From Streptomyces subrutilus (GTDB taxonomy: Bacteria > Actinomycetota > Actinomycetes > Streptomycetales > Streptomycetaceae): a DNA stretch of 64,000 nucleotides. Under the pieces are notes generated by a model. That model did not search any database and was not told the origin of the DNA. It saw only the letters and a list, made by a program, of their open reading frames with translations. The DNA lies in assembly GCF_008704535.1 (NCBI RefSeq), contig NZ_CP023701.1, positions 5,622,001 through 5,686,000 of the forward strand. Direction: 5' to 3'. Made by a program: the position numbers and the translations under genes. Every line of letters begins with the position of its first letter. Position 1 is the stretch's first letter. This document shows, in pieces, positions 44,696-53,144 of this stretch.

Positions 44696-45892
44696 GTGAG
44701 CAACACGACAGCCATGGCTGAGGCTCAGAACATTCCGGCGGGTTCCACCACTGCCGGCGCGATCGCGGTGGCCGCCGAGTCCACCGTCGCCACCCGGATG
44801 AGCGCACCGCCGTCCTTCGACGTGGCGGACTTCCCGGTTCCCAACGGCCGCGAGGAGGAGTGGCGGTTCACCCCGCTCGCCCGCCTCCGCGGCCTGCACG
44901 ACGGCACCGCGGTCGCCGACGGCAGCATGAAGGCCCAGATCGACGCGCCCGAGGGCGTCACCGTCGAGTCGGTGGAGCGCGGCGACGCGCGCATCGGCAA
45001 GGCGGGCGCCCCGGTGGACCGGGTCGCCGCCCAGGCGTTCTCCTCGTTCGCCAAGGCCACGGTCGTCACCGTGCCCAAGGAGGCCGTCCTGACCGAGCCG
45101 GTGCGCGTCACGCTGCACGGCGAGGGCGGCACGACCTTCGGCCACACGGTCTTCGACGTCCAGGCCTTCGCCGAGGCCGTCGTCGTCATCGACCACACCG
45201 GTGACGGCGTGCGCGCCGCCAACGTCGACTTCCTCGTCGGCGACGGCGCCAAGCTCACCGTCGTGTCCGTGCAGGACTGGGACGACACCGCCGTCCACGT
45301 CTCCCAGCACAACACGCTGGTCGGCCGCGACGCGACTTTCAAGTCGATCGTCGTCACCTTCGGCGGCGACCTCGTCCGCCTCCACCCGCGCGTCACCTAC
45401 GCGGGCCCCGGCGGCGAGGCCGAGCTCTTCGGCCTGTACTTCACGGACGCCGGCCAGCACCAGGAGCACCGCCTCCTGGTCGACCACAGCGCCCCGCACT
45501 GCAAGTCCAACGTGGTCTACAAGGGCGCGCTCCAGGGCCAGGACGCCCACGCCGTCTGGATCGGTGACGTGCTCATCGAGAAGACCGCCGAGGGCACCGA
45601 CACCTACGAGATGAACCGCAACCTCGTCCTCACGGACGGTGCGCGCGTCGACTCGGTGCCGAACCTGGAGATCGAGACCGGCGAGATCGTCGGCGCCGGC
45701 CACGCCTCCGCCACCGGCCGCTTCGACGACGAGCAGCTCTTCTACCTCCAGGCCCGTGGCATCCCGGCCGACGAGGCCCGTCGGCTGGTCGTGCGCGGCT
45801 TCTTCGCCGAGCTCGTCCAGCAGATCGGTGTCGACGACATCGAAGAGCGGCTGCTCTCCAAGATCGAGACCGAGCTCCAGGGTTCCGTCTGA
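44696..45892 (+). CDS. sufD: Fe-S cluster assembly protein SufD
   Basis: 398 residues from a GTG at 44696; an ATG 18 bases on (MAEAQNIPAG) is possible, as neither has a strong ribosome-binding site. It is a paralogue of SufB with the beta-helix core: FDVADFPVPNGREEEWRFTP near the start, then VDHSAPHCKSNVVYKGALQG, which holds the His and Cys of the cluster interface, and the terminal FDDEQLFYLQARGIPADEA. It pairs with SufB and SufC. Its stop overlaps the start of the Rieske gene (TGATG). The 61-base sufB-sufD spacer holds no clear structure. Confidence 0.95.
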   Translation: MSNTTAMAEAQNIPAGSTTAGAIAVAAESTVATRMSAPPSFDVADFPVPNGREEEWRFTPLARLRGLHDGTAVADGSMKAQIDAPEGVTVESVERGDARIGKAGAPVDRVAAQAFSSFAKATVVTVPKEAVLTEPVRVTLHGEGGTTFGHTVFDVQAFAEAVVVIDHTGDGVRAANVDFLVGDGAKLTVVSVQDWDDTAVHVSQHNTLVGRDATFKSIVVTFGGDLVRLHPRVTYAGPGGEAELFGLYFTDAGQHQEHRLLVDHSAPHCKSNVVYKGALQGQDAHAVWIGDVLIEKTAEGTDTYEMNRNLVLTDGARVDSVPNLEIETGEIVGAGHASATGRFDDEQLFYLQARGIPADEARRLVVRGFFAELVQQIGVDDIEERLLSKIETELQGSV

Positions 45893-46209
45893 TGCCCTAC
45901 GTCAAGGCCTGTGCGCTGAGCGAGCTGGAGGCGGACACCCCCAAGCGGGTGGAACTCGACGGCACGCCGGTGTCCATCGTCTCCACCGCGGGGGAGGTGT
46001 TCGCGATCAACGACATCTGCTCGCACGCGAACGTGTCCCTCTCGGAGGGCGAGGTCGAGGACTGCATGATCGAGTGCTGGCTGCACGGATCGGCCTTCGA
46101 CCTGCGGACCGGCAAGCCCTCGGGCCTGCCCGCGACGCGCCCCGTACCCGTATACCCCGTAAAGATCGAAGGGGACGACGTGCTCGTCTCCCTCACCCAG
46201 GAGTCCTGA
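45892..46209 (+). CDS. Small Rieske [2Fe-2S] ferredoxin of the suf operon
   Basis: 105 residues, a soluble Rieske ferredoxin of the dioxygenase-ferredoxin class. Ligands are CSHANVSL (Cys and His, ~43-50) and CWLHGSAFDL (Cys and His, ~61-70). There is no signal peptide, so it acts in the cytoplasm. It overlaps sufD and precedes sufC by 7 bases, so it is an integral operon member. It may donate electrons during cluster assembly, which is inference from position. Confidence 0.9.
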   Translation: MPYVKACALSELEADTPKRVELDGTPVSIVSTAGEVFAINDICSHANVSLSEGEVEDCMIECWLHGSAFDLRTGKPSGLPATRPVPVYPVKIEGDDVLVSLTQES

Positions 46210-46216
46210 GGTATCC

Positions 46217-46981
46217 ATGGCAACGCTTGAAATCCACGACCTGCACGTCTCCGTCGAGGCCGAGAACGGCGCCCGCGAGATCCTCAAGGGCGTCGACCTC
46301 ACCGTCAAGCAGGGTGAGACGCACGCCATCATGGGTCCGAACGGCTCCGGCAAGTCCACGCTGGCCTACTCGCTGGCCGGTCACCCGAAGTACACGATCA
46401 CCGGTGGCACCGTCACCCTCGACGGCGAAGACGTCCTGGAGATGTCCGTCGACGAGCGCGCCCGTGCCGGCCTGTTCCTCGCCATGCAGTACCCGGTCGA
46501 GGTCCCCGGCGTCTCGGTCTCCAACTTCCTGCGCACCTCGGCCACCGCGATCCGCGGCGAGGCGCCGAAGCTGCGCACCTGGGTGAAGGAGGTCAAGTCC
46601 GCGATGGAGCAGCTCCAGATGGACACCGCCTTCGCCGAGCGCAACGTGAACGAGGGCTTCTCCGGCGGCGAGAAGAAGCGCCACGAGATCCTCCAGCTGG
46701 AGCTCCTCAAGCCCAAGATCGCGATCCTCGACGAGACCGACTCCGGCCTGGACGTCGACGCCCTGCGCGTCGTGTCCGAGGGCGTCAACCGGGTCCGCGA
46801 GAGCGGCGAGGTCGGCACCCTGCTGATCACCCACTACACGCGCATCCTGCGCTACATCAAGCCCGACTTCGTGCACGTGTTCGCGAACGGCCGCATCGCC
46901 GAGTCCGGCGGCGCCGAGCTCGCCGACCAGCTGGAGGCCGAGGGCTACGACAAGTACGTGAAGGGTGGCGCGACCGCGTGA
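46217..46981 (+). CDS. sufC: Fe-S cluster assembly ATPase SufC
   Basis: 254 residues. Walker A GPNGSGKST is at ~37-45, the SufC-specific ABC signature FSGGEKKRHEILQLELLKP at ~149-167, and Walker B KIAILDETDSGLDVDALRV follows. The sequence ITHYTRILRYIKPDFVHV carries the switch His. It hydrolyses ATP to drive the shape change of SufBCD. GAGGTA precedes the ATG. Its stop overlaps the sufS start (GTGA). Confidence 0.97.
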   Translation: MATLEIHDLHVSVEAENGAREILKGVDLTVKQGETHAIMGPNGSGKSTLAYSLAGHPKYTITGGTVTLDGEDVLEMSVDERARAGLFLAMQYPVEVPGVSVSNFLRTSATAIRGEAPKLRTWVKEVKSAMEQLQMDTAFAERNVNEGFSGGEKKRHEILQLELLKPKIAILDETDSGLDVDALRVVSEGVNRVRESGEVGTLLITHYTRILRYIKPDFVHVFANGRIAESGGAELADQLEAEGYDKYVKGGATA

Positions 46982-48234
46982 CACAGCTGCCCGGCCTCCT
47001 CGACACCGAGGCGATCCGCAAGGACTTCCCCCTGCTGGATCGTGTGGTCCACGACGGGAAGAAGATCGTTTACCTGGACAACGCGGCGACCTCGCAGAAG
47101 CCGCGCCAGGTGCTCGACGCGCTGAACGAGTACTACGAGCAGCACAACGCCAACGTCCACCGCGGCGTGCACGTGCTCGCCGAGGAGGCCACGGCGCTGT
47201 ACGAGGGCGCTCGCGACAAGGTCGCCGCCTTCATCAACGCACCGAGCCGCAACGAGGTGATCTTCACCAAGAACGCCTCGGAGTCGCTCAACCTGGTCGC
47301 GAACATGCTCGGCTGGGCGGACGAGCCCTACCGGGTCGACCGCGACACCGAGATCGCCATCACGGAGATGGAGCACCACTCCAACATCGTCCCGTGGCAG
47401 CTCCTCTCGCAGCGCACCGGCGCGAAGCTGAAGTGGTTCGGCCTCACCGACGACGGCCGGCTCGACCTGTCCAACATCGAAGAGGTCATCACGGAGAAGA
47501 CGAAGATCGTCTCCTTCACGCTGGTCTCCAACATCATGGGCACGGTCAACCCGGTCGAGGCGATCGTCCGGCGCGCGCAGGAGGTCGGCGCCCTGGTGCT
47601 GATCGACGCCTCGCAGGCCGCTCCGCACATGCCGCTGGACGTGCAGGCGCTCGGCGCCGACTTCGTGGCCTTCACCGGCCACAAGATGTGCGGCCCGACC
47701 GGCATCGGCGTCCTGTGGGGCCGCCAGGAGCTGCTGGAGGACCTGCCTCCGTTCCTGGGCGGCGGCGAGATGATCGAGACCGTGTCGATGCACTCCTCGA
47801 CCTACGCCCCGGCGCCCCACAAGTTCGAGGCCGGTACGCCCCCGATCGCCCAGGCCGTCGGCCTCGGCGCGGCCGTGGACTACCTGACCGCGATCGGCAT
47901 GGACAAGATCGCCGCGCACGAGCACGCGATCACCGAGTACGCGGTCAAGCGCCTCCTGGAGGTGCCCGACCTGCGGATCATCGGCCCCACCACGGCCGAG
48001 GACCGCGGCGCCGCGATCTCCTTCACGCTCGGGGACATCCACCCGCACGACGTCGGCCAGGTCCTGGACGAGCAGGGCATCGCGGTCCGCGTGGGACACC
48101 ACTGCGCGCGCCCGGTCTGCCTGCGGTACGGAATTCCCGCGACCACGCGGGCGTCTTTCTACCTGTACTCCTCTCCGGCCGAGGTCGACGCGCTGATCGA
48201 CGGGCTGGAGCACGTACGGAACTTCTTCGGCTGA
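46978..48234 (+). CDS. sufS: Cysteine desulphurase SufS
   Basis: 418 residues from the GTG at 46978. PLP-dependent fold type I: IVYLDNAATSQKPRQVLDAL near residue 30, MEHHSNIVPWQLLSQRTGA, the PLP lysine in FTGHKMCGPTGIGVLWG, and the active Cys in VGHHCARPVCLRYGIP. It takes sulphur from cysteine as a persulphide and hands it to SufU. It is coupled to sufC by start/stop overlap, and sufU starts 31 bases later. Confidence 0.96.
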   Translation: MTQLPGLLDTEAIRKDFPLLDRVVHDGKKIVYLDNAATSQKPRQVLDALNEYYEQHNANVHRGVHVLAEEATALYEGARDKVAAFINAPSRNEVIFTKNASESLNLVANMLGWADEPYRVDRDTEIAITEMEHHSNIVPWQLLSQRTGAKLKWFGLTDDGRLDLSNIEEVITEKTKIVSFTLVSNIMGTVNPVEAIVRRAQEVGALVLIDASQAAPHMPLDVQALGADFVAFTGHKMCGPTGIGVLWGRQELLEDLPPFLGGGEMIETVSMHSSTYAPAPHKFEAGTPPIAQAVGLGAAVDYLTAIGMDKIAAHEHAITEYAVKRLLEVPDLRIIGPTTAEDRGAAISFTLGDIHPHDVGQVLDEQGIAVRVGHHCARPVCLRYGIPATTRASFYLYSSPAEVDALIDGLEHVRNFFG

Positions 48235-48265
48235 TGGCAACGGCGACGAGGACGACGAGGACGCG

Positions 48266-48727
48266 GTGAAGCTCGATTCGATGTACCAGGAACTGATCCT
48301 GGACCACTACAAGCACCCGCACGGGCGTGGCCTGCGAGACGGCGACGCCGAGGTGCACCACGTCAACCCCACCTGCGGTGACGAGATCACGCTGCGCGTG
48401 AAGTACGACGGCGAGACGCTGACCGACGTCTCCTACGAGGGCCAGGGCTGCTCCATCAGCCAGGCCAGCGCGTCCGTGCTGAACGAGCTGCTCGTCGGCA
48501 AGGAGCTGGCCGAGGCGCAGAAGATCCAGGGCGTGTTCCTGGAGCTGATGCAGTCCAAGGGCAAGCTGGAGCCGACCGAGGAGATGGAGGAGGTGCTGGA
48601 GGACGCCGTCGCGTTCGCCGGCGTCTCCAAGTATCCGGCGCGCGTGAAGTGTGCTCTGCTGAGTTGGATGGCGTGGAAGGACGCGACCGCCCAGGCTCTG
48701 GGCGCCGCGGAGAGGGAGACGGCATGA
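48266..48727 (+). CDS. sufU: Sulphur-transfer/zinc protein SufU
   Basis: 153 residues from the GTG at 48266. The IscU-like fold has cysteines in NPTCGDEITL, GQGCSISQASASVL and RVKCALLSWMAWKD, which bind zinc and accept the persulphide. LDHYKHPHGRG near the start and the extra SufU insert (LELMQSKGKLEPTEEMEEVL) separate it from IscU scaffolds. It carries sulphur from SufS to SufBCD. Its stop overlaps the next ATG. Confidence 0.95.
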   Translation: MKLDSMYQELILDHYKHPHGRGLRDGDAEVHHVNPTCGDEITLRVKYDGETLTDVSYEGQGCSISQASASVLNELLVGKELAEAQKIQGVFLELMQSKGKLEPTEEMEEVLEDAVAFAGVSKYPARVKCALLSWMAWKDATAQALGAAERETA

Positions 48728-49068
48728 CCGACAACGCGACGCCCGAGGCGTCGATCAAGCCGGCCACCGAGGAGGAGGTCCGCGAGGCCCTCTACGACGT
48801 GGTCGACCCCGAGCTGGGCATCGACGTCGTCAACCTGGGCCTGATCTACGGCATCCACGTCGACGACGCGAACATCGCCACCCTCGACATGACGCTGACC
48901 TCGGCGGCCTGCCCGCTGACCGACGTCATCGAGGACCAGGCGAAGTCGGCGACGGACGGCATTGTCAACGAACTGCGCATCAACTGGGTCTGGATGCCCC
49001 CGTGGGGCCCGGACAAGATCACGGACGACGGTCGTGAGCAGCTCCGCGCGCTCGGCTTCAACGTCTGA
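48724..49068 (+). CDS. sufT: SufT/MIP18-like (DUF59) Fe-S assembly factor
   Basis: 114 residues. The DUF59 core is clear: EVREALYDVVDPELGIDVVN (~18-37), LGLIYGI, and DMTLTSAACPLTDVIEDQ, which carries the conserved reactive Cys. WVWMPPWGPDKITDDGREQL is typical of the end. SufT proteins help deliver or mature 4Fe-4S clusters. It begins at the ATG that overlaps the sufU stop and is the last gene of the operon, followed at once by a terminator. Confidence 0.92.
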   Translation: MTDNATPEASIKPATEEEVREALYDVVDPELGIDVVNLGLIYGIHVDDANIATLDMTLTSAACPLTDVIEDQAKSATDGIVNELRINWVWMPPWGPDKITDDGREQLRALGFNV

Positions 49069-49083
49069 TCGACGTTCGCGGAA

Positions 49084-49118
49084 GAGGGCCCCCGGCACGG
49101 TCGTGCCGGGGGCCCTTC
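49084..49118 (+). terminator. Terminator of the suf operon
   Basis: A 14-bp GC-rich perfect stem (49086-49099 with 49102-49115), extended by an A-T pair and followed by TT, lies 16 bases after the last gene. Confidence 0.85.
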
Positions 49119-49263
49119 CCGTGTCCGGGGGCCGCCCGCCGCCGACTGCTGTTCTCCGGCCGGACGGACGCCGTGCACCGGACGTTGGCCACCGTGGCCG
49201 AGCCTTCTCGACGGCCGCCGTGTTCACACCACGGCGCAGCATCCGCACGCGAGAGGACCCCCT

Positions 49264-50679
49264 GTGACCGTTCGACTGTCCCCGGTACGCCGCGTGGGCG
49301 CCGTGGGCGCCGCCGGGGCCGCGGCCCTGCTCGTCGCGGGGCTGGGAGCGCCCGCGCACGCCGCCGCGTACGCAGACCCCACCCTCGCGCTCTCCGCCAC
49401 GCACCTCAGCGGCGCCGTCGGCGCGTACGGGGACCCCGCCGTCACGGTGGGCGTCGCCCAGGCCGGGGTGCCGGCCGGCTTCCTGCGGCTGCGCGTGGTC
49501 TCCTCCAGCAATCCCGCCGTCGCGGACGTCGGCGACGTACGGCAGGAGCGGACGCGCGACGGCGGGCGCAGCCTGACGGTGCGCCCCCGGGCCCAGGGCT
49601 ACGCCGACCTCGTCCTGGAGGTCACCGGGCGCGGCGGCCGGACCGCTCGCGCCACCCTCGCGTACGCGGCCTCGGCGCGGGTCGCCGGCTCCGCCGCCAC
49701 CCGCTACCTCACCGGTTCCTCGGACGCGTCGGCGGCCGTGGACGTGGGCGGCGGGTACGCGGTCGTCGCGGACGACGAGTCCAACGTGCTGCGGCTCTAC
49801 GACCGCTCCCGCAGCGGCGCCCCGGTGAAGACCTGGGACCTGGGCCCGGCCCTCGGGTGGAAGAAGGAGGCCGACATCGAGGCCGCCGCCCGCGTCGGCG
49901 ACACGGTCTACTGGACGGGCTCGCTCGGCAACAACAAGGACGGCAAGTACAAGGCCGAGCGCAACACCGTCTTCACCACCCGGGTCACCGGCTCCGGCGC
50001 CGCCACCGAGCTCGTCTTCGGCAGCGCCTACAAGGGCCTGCGCGAGGACCTGGTCGCCTGGGACAGGGCGAACGGCGACCGCTACGGCTTCGCGGCCGGG
50101 ACGGCGGCCGGCGAGGCGCCCAAGCGGATCGACGGGTTCAACCTGGAGGGCCTGGAGTTCGCTCCCGGCTCCACCACCACCGCCTACCTGGGCTTCCGCG
50201 CGCCGCTGGCGCCCGCGGTGCCCGGCGGCAAGGCCCTGGTCGTACCGGTCGTCAACCTGGACCGGGTCGTCGGGGCGGGCGAGAAGGCCGTCTTCGGCGA
50301 GCCGGTCGAGATGGACCTGGGCGGCCTCGCCGTCCGCGACATCCGCAAGAACGCCAAGGACCAGTACCTGATCCTGGCCGGGTCCTGGGCGGCGGACGAC
50401 AACTCCGACCCGTACGCCCTCTACCAGTGGGACGGCAAGGCGGGGCACGCGCCGGTCAAGCGGGCCGACCTGCCGACCACCGACCCGGGCGGCTGGGAGG
50501 CCGTGGTGAACGTGCCCGACCTGCGGGTGCCCGGCGCCCGCGTCCAGCTGATCACCGACAGCGGGGCCGCCGACCTGTACGGCGACGGCACGGACGCCAA
50601 GGACCTCGACCACCCCGAGTGGAAGAAGTCCCGGTCCGCATGGTTCACGCTCGGCACGACTCGTGGGGGACACCGATGA
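49264..50679 (+). CDS. Secreted protein of unknown function, first of a tandem pair
   Basis: 471 residues from the GTG at 49264. A Sec signal peptide (VRRVGAVGAAGAAALLVAGL, cut near HAAA, ~33) is followed by a ~100-residue Ig-like beta domain (PTLALSATHLSGAVGAYGDP, VTGRGGRTARATLAYAAS). A ~330-residue region then begins TRYLTGSSDASAAVDVGGGY and repeats strand patterns typical of a beta-propeller, with YWTGSLGNNKDGKYKAERN and FNLEGLEFAPGSTTTAYLGF. Its likely class is the Streptomyces secreted DUF3616-type proteins, which is not certain. It should act outside the cell. The next gene overlaps by 4 bases and is a close paralogue. Confidence 0.8.
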   Translation: MTVRLSPVRRVGAVGAAGAAALLVAGLGAPAHAAAYADPTLALSATHLSGAVGAYGDPAVTVGVAQAGVPAGFLRLRVVSSSNPAVADVGDVRQERTRDGGRSLTVRPRAQGYADLVLEVTGRGGRTARATLAYAASARVAGSAATRYLTGSSDASAAVDVGGGYAVVADDESNVLRLYDRSRSGAPVKTWDLGPALGWKKEADIEAAARVGDTVYWTGSLGNNKDGKYKAERNTVFTTRVTGSGAATELVFGSAYKGLREDLVAWDRANGDRYGFAAGTAAGEAPKRIDGFNLEGLEFAPGSTTTAYLGFRAPLAPAVPGGKALVVPVVNLDRVVGAGEKAVFGEPVEMDLGGLAVRDIRKNAKDQYLILAGSWAADDNSDPYALYQWDGKAGHAPVKRADLPTTDPGGWEAVVNVPDLRVPGARVQLITDSGAADLYGDGTDAKDLDHPEWKKSRSAWFTLGTTRGGHR

Positions 50680-52088
50680 CCGGCACACGTACGCGCACGC
50701 CCGCCCGCACCCGCACCGGTGCGCTTCCGGGAGGCGCCGCCCTCGCGGCGCTGGTGCTCGCGGCCCTGGGCCTGCCGGCCCTGCCCGCGCAGGCCGCCGG
50801 CTACGGGACGCCGACCCTCGCGCTCTCCGCCTCCTACCTGTCCGGGGCGGTCGGCGCGAGCGGCGACCCGACGGTCGACGTGACCGTGGCGCAGAGCGGC
50901 GCCGACGTGTCCGCGCTGACCGTCAGCGCCTCCGCGTCGAGCAAGGCCTCGGTCGCCGGGACGGGCGACGTCACCGTCACCGGTGCCGGGGCGGTGCGCA
51001 GGCTCGCCGTGACCGCGCGCGGCAAGGGCTACACCAACCTCACCGTCAAGGTGACCGGACTGGGCGGCAAGAGCGCCACCAGGACGCTGTCCTACGCGGC
51101 CTCGGCCGCCGTGCAGAACGCGGCCGAGGCGCGGTACTTCACCGGTTCCGCCGACGCCTCGGCGGCCGTGGACGTGGGCGGCGGGTACGCGGTCGTCGCG
51201 GACGACGAGTCCAACGTGCTGCGGCTCTACGACCGCTCCCGCTCGGGCGCCCCCGTCAAGACCTGGGACTTCAGCTCGCAGCTCGGCGTCGGCAAGGAGG
51301 TGGACATCGAGGGGGCGACGCGGATCGGCGACACGATCTACTGGACGGGCTCGCTCGGCAACAACAAGGACGGCGAGTACAAGGCGCCCCGGAACACGGT
51401 GTTCACCACCACCGTCAGCGGCTCCGGCGCGGGCGCGCAGCTGACGTACGGGCGCGCGTACAAGAAGCTCCGCGAGGACCTGGTCGCCTGGGACAGGGCG
51501 AACGGCAACCGCTACGGCTTCGCGGCCGGGACGGCGGCCGGCGAGGCGCCCAAGCAGATCGACGGGTTCAACGTGGAGGGCCTGGAGTTCGCTCCCGGCT
51601 CCACCACCACCGCCTACCTGGGCTTCCGCGCGCCGCTGGCGCCCGCGGTGCCCGGCGGCAAGGCCCTGGTCGTACCGGTGACCAACTTCGACCAGGTGCT
51701 GGCGAGCGGCGCCAAGGCCGTCTTCGGGGCGGGCATCGAACTCGACCTGGGCGGGCTGGCCGTGCGCGACCTGCGCCGGAACGCGGCCGGGCAGTACCTG
51801 GTCCTGGCCGGGTCCTGGGCCGCGGACGACAACTCCGACCCGTACGCCCTCTACCAGTGGGACGGGATCGCCGGGCACGCGCCGGTCAAGCGGGCCGACC
51901 TGCCGACCACCGACCCGGGCGGCTGGGAGGCCATCGTGGACGTGCCCGACCTGGGCGCGCCGGGCGCGCGGGTGCAGCTCGTCACCGACAGCGGCTCGGC
52001 CGACCTGTACGGCGACGGGACCGAGGCGAAGGACCTGGCGCACGCGGAGTGGAAGAAGGCGCGGGCGGCCTGGTTCACGCTGGGCTGA
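50676..52088 (+). CDS. Secreted protein of unknown function, second of a tandem pair
   Basis: 470 residues, ATG at 50676 overlapping the previous stop. The signal peptide (ARTRTGALPGGAALAALVLA, cut near QAAG, ~39) and the Ig-like domain differ from the first copy. From DASAAVDVGGGYAVVADDES on, the propeller-like part is nearly the same. Two stretches of 84 and 106 bases are identical between the copies at the DNA level (49729-49812 with 51159-51242; 50144-50249 with 51574-51679). The two genes therefore form an operon from a tandem duplication kept alike by gene conversion. Function unknown; the divergent N-terminal domains may give them different binding partners. Confidence 0.8.
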   Translation: MTGTRTRTPARTRTGALPGGAALAALVLAALGLPALPAQAAGYGTPTLALSASYLSGAVGASGDPTVDVTVAQSGADVSALTVSASASSKASVAGTGDVTVTGAGAVRRLAVTARGKGYTNLTVKVTGLGGKSATRTLSYAASAAVQNAAEARYFTGSADASAAVDVGGGYAVVADDESNVLRLYDRSRSGAPVKTWDFSSQLGVGKEVDIEGATRIGDTIYWTGSLGNNKDGEYKAPRNTVFTTTVSGSGAGAQLTYGRAYKKLREDLVAWDRANGNRYGFAAGTAAGEAPKQIDGFNVEGLEFAPGSTTTAYLGFRAPLAPAVPGGKALVVPVTNFDQVLASGAKAVFGAGIELDLGGLAVRDLRRNAAGQYLVLAGSWAADDNSDPYALYQWDGIAGHAPVKRADLPTTDPGGWEAIVDVPDLGAPGARVQLVTDSGSADLYGDGTEAKDLAHAEWKKARAAWFTLG

Positions 52089-52089
52089 T

Positions 52090-52117
52090 CCGGTGCCGGT
52101 GCCGGTGCCGGTGCCGG
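52090..52117 (+). repeat. Four CCGGTG hexamers
   Basis: CCGGTG is repeated four times with a partial fifth just after the second paralogue, upstream of the SMR-TetR genes. GCGGGT is repeated three times at 53115-53132 on the other side of that gene pair. Confidence 0.8.
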
Positions 52118-52167
52118 GGGTCGCTGGGGGTGCGGGTACGGGTGACGCTGTCGGTGCGGCCGGTCCG

Positions 52168-52209
52168 ATGATGTGTCCGGGCGTACGCATGATGTGTACG
52201 CTCGTCCGC
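52168..52209 (+). promoter_or_regulatory. Operator and leaderless promoter of the SMR-TetR operon
   Basis: GCGTACGCAT-G-ATGTGTACGC (52181-52201) is an inverted repeat matching at 9 of 10 pairs. ATGATGTGT occurs at 52168 and 52189, so two direct 21-base units also run up to the start codon. TACGCT (52197-52202), 7 bases before the ATG, is a good -10 and lies partly inside the palindrome, so bound TetR would block it. Confidence 0.6.
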
Positions 52210-52533
52210 ATGCCCTACGCACTGCTCGCCGCGGCCATCGCCGCCGAGGTGGCCGGCACCACCGCCATGAAGTACAGCGACGGCTTCACCCGGCTGTGGC
52301 CCTCGCTGGGCACGCTGCTCGGGTACGCCATCGCGTTCACCCTGCTCGCGCAGACGCTCAAGACCATGCCGGTCGGTACCGCGTACGCCATCTGGGCGGG
52401 CGTGGGCACGGCGGCCATCGCCGCCATCGGCATGCTGTTCATGGGCGAGGCGGCCACCGCCGCGAAGATCGCCGGCATCGGGCTGGTGATCGCCGGCGTC
52501 ATCCTGCTGAACCTCGGCGGGACGGCGCACTGA
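52210..52533 (+). CDS. Small multidrug resistance (SMR/EmrE-type) efflux protein
   Basis: 107 residues, four membrane helices. It starts MPYALLAAAIAAEVAGTTAM, with the essential membrane Glu at residue 13. GTAYAIWAGVGTAAIAAIGM carries the conserved GTAYAIW motif of the third helix. SMR proteins form dimers that exchange cationic drugs for protons. The stop overlaps the TetR start (TGATG), so the pump and its likely repressor are made together. Confidence 0.93.
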   Translation: MPYALLAAAIAAEVAGTTAMKYSDGFTRLWPSLGTLLGYAIAFTLLAQTLKTMPVGTAYAIWAGVGTAAIAAIGMLFMGEAATAAKIAGIGLVIAGVILLNLGGTAH

Positions 52534-53099
52534 TGGCGGCGGGCGTGCGCCGGTACGACCCGGGGCGGCGGCAGCGGATCGTCGACGCGGCGCTGCGCGT
52601 GGTCGGCTCCCGGGGCATCGCGGGGCTGAGCCACCGCACCGCGGCGGCCGAGGCCGACGTACCGCTCGGGTCGACGACGTACCACTTCGCGACCCTGGAC
52701 GACCTGCTGGTCGCGGCCCTGCGCCAGGCGAACGAGGGGTTCGCGCGGGCGGTGGCCGACTCCCCGGCCCTCGCCGGTCCGGACGCGGACCTCGCGGCCG
52801 GCCTGGCCCGGCTGCTGGGCCGGTTCCTGACGGCCGACCGGGGACGGGCGGAGCTGGAGTACGAGCTCTACCTCGCGGCGCTGCGGCGCCCCGCGCTGCG
52901 GCCGGTGGCGGCGGAGTGGTGCGGCGCGGTGGCCGAGGCGCTGGAGCCCAGGACGGACCCGGGGACGGCGCGGGCGCTGGTGGCCGTGATGGACGGCATC
53001 GGCCTCCAGGTCCTGCTCACGGACGCGGAGTACGACGAGCCGTACGCGCGCGACATCCTGGGCCGGGTGCTGCGGGGCGGCCGAGGACGGACCGGCTGA
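52533..53099 (+). CDS. TetR-family regulator
   Basis: 188 residues. The N-terminal helix-turn-helix is in QRIVDAALRVVGSRGIAGLS and HRTAAAEADVPLGSTTYHFA, the standard TetR arrangement at ~14-55. The remainder is the helical ligand domain with ELEYELYLAALRRPALRPVA. It overlaps the SMR gene and is the natural candidate to bind the 21-bp palindrome before it and to respond to a pump substrate. Confidence 0.9.
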   Translation: MAAGVRRYDPGRRQRIVDAALRVVGSRGIAGLSHRTAAAEADVPLGSTTYHFATLDDLLVAALRQANEGFARAVADSPALAGPDADLAAGLARLLGRFLTADRGRAELEYELYLAALRRPALRPVAAEWCGAVAEALEPRTDPGTARALVAVMDGIGLQVLLTDAEYDEPYARDILGRVLRGGRGRTG

Positions 53100-53144
53100 G
53101 CGGGAACCGCGGCCGCGGGTGCGGGTGCGGGTGCGCGGAGCGGG

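Noticed and set aside
52075..52530. Minus-strand frame over the SMR gene
   Set aside because: Shadow frame; the plus strand encodes an unmistakable four-helix SMR protein.
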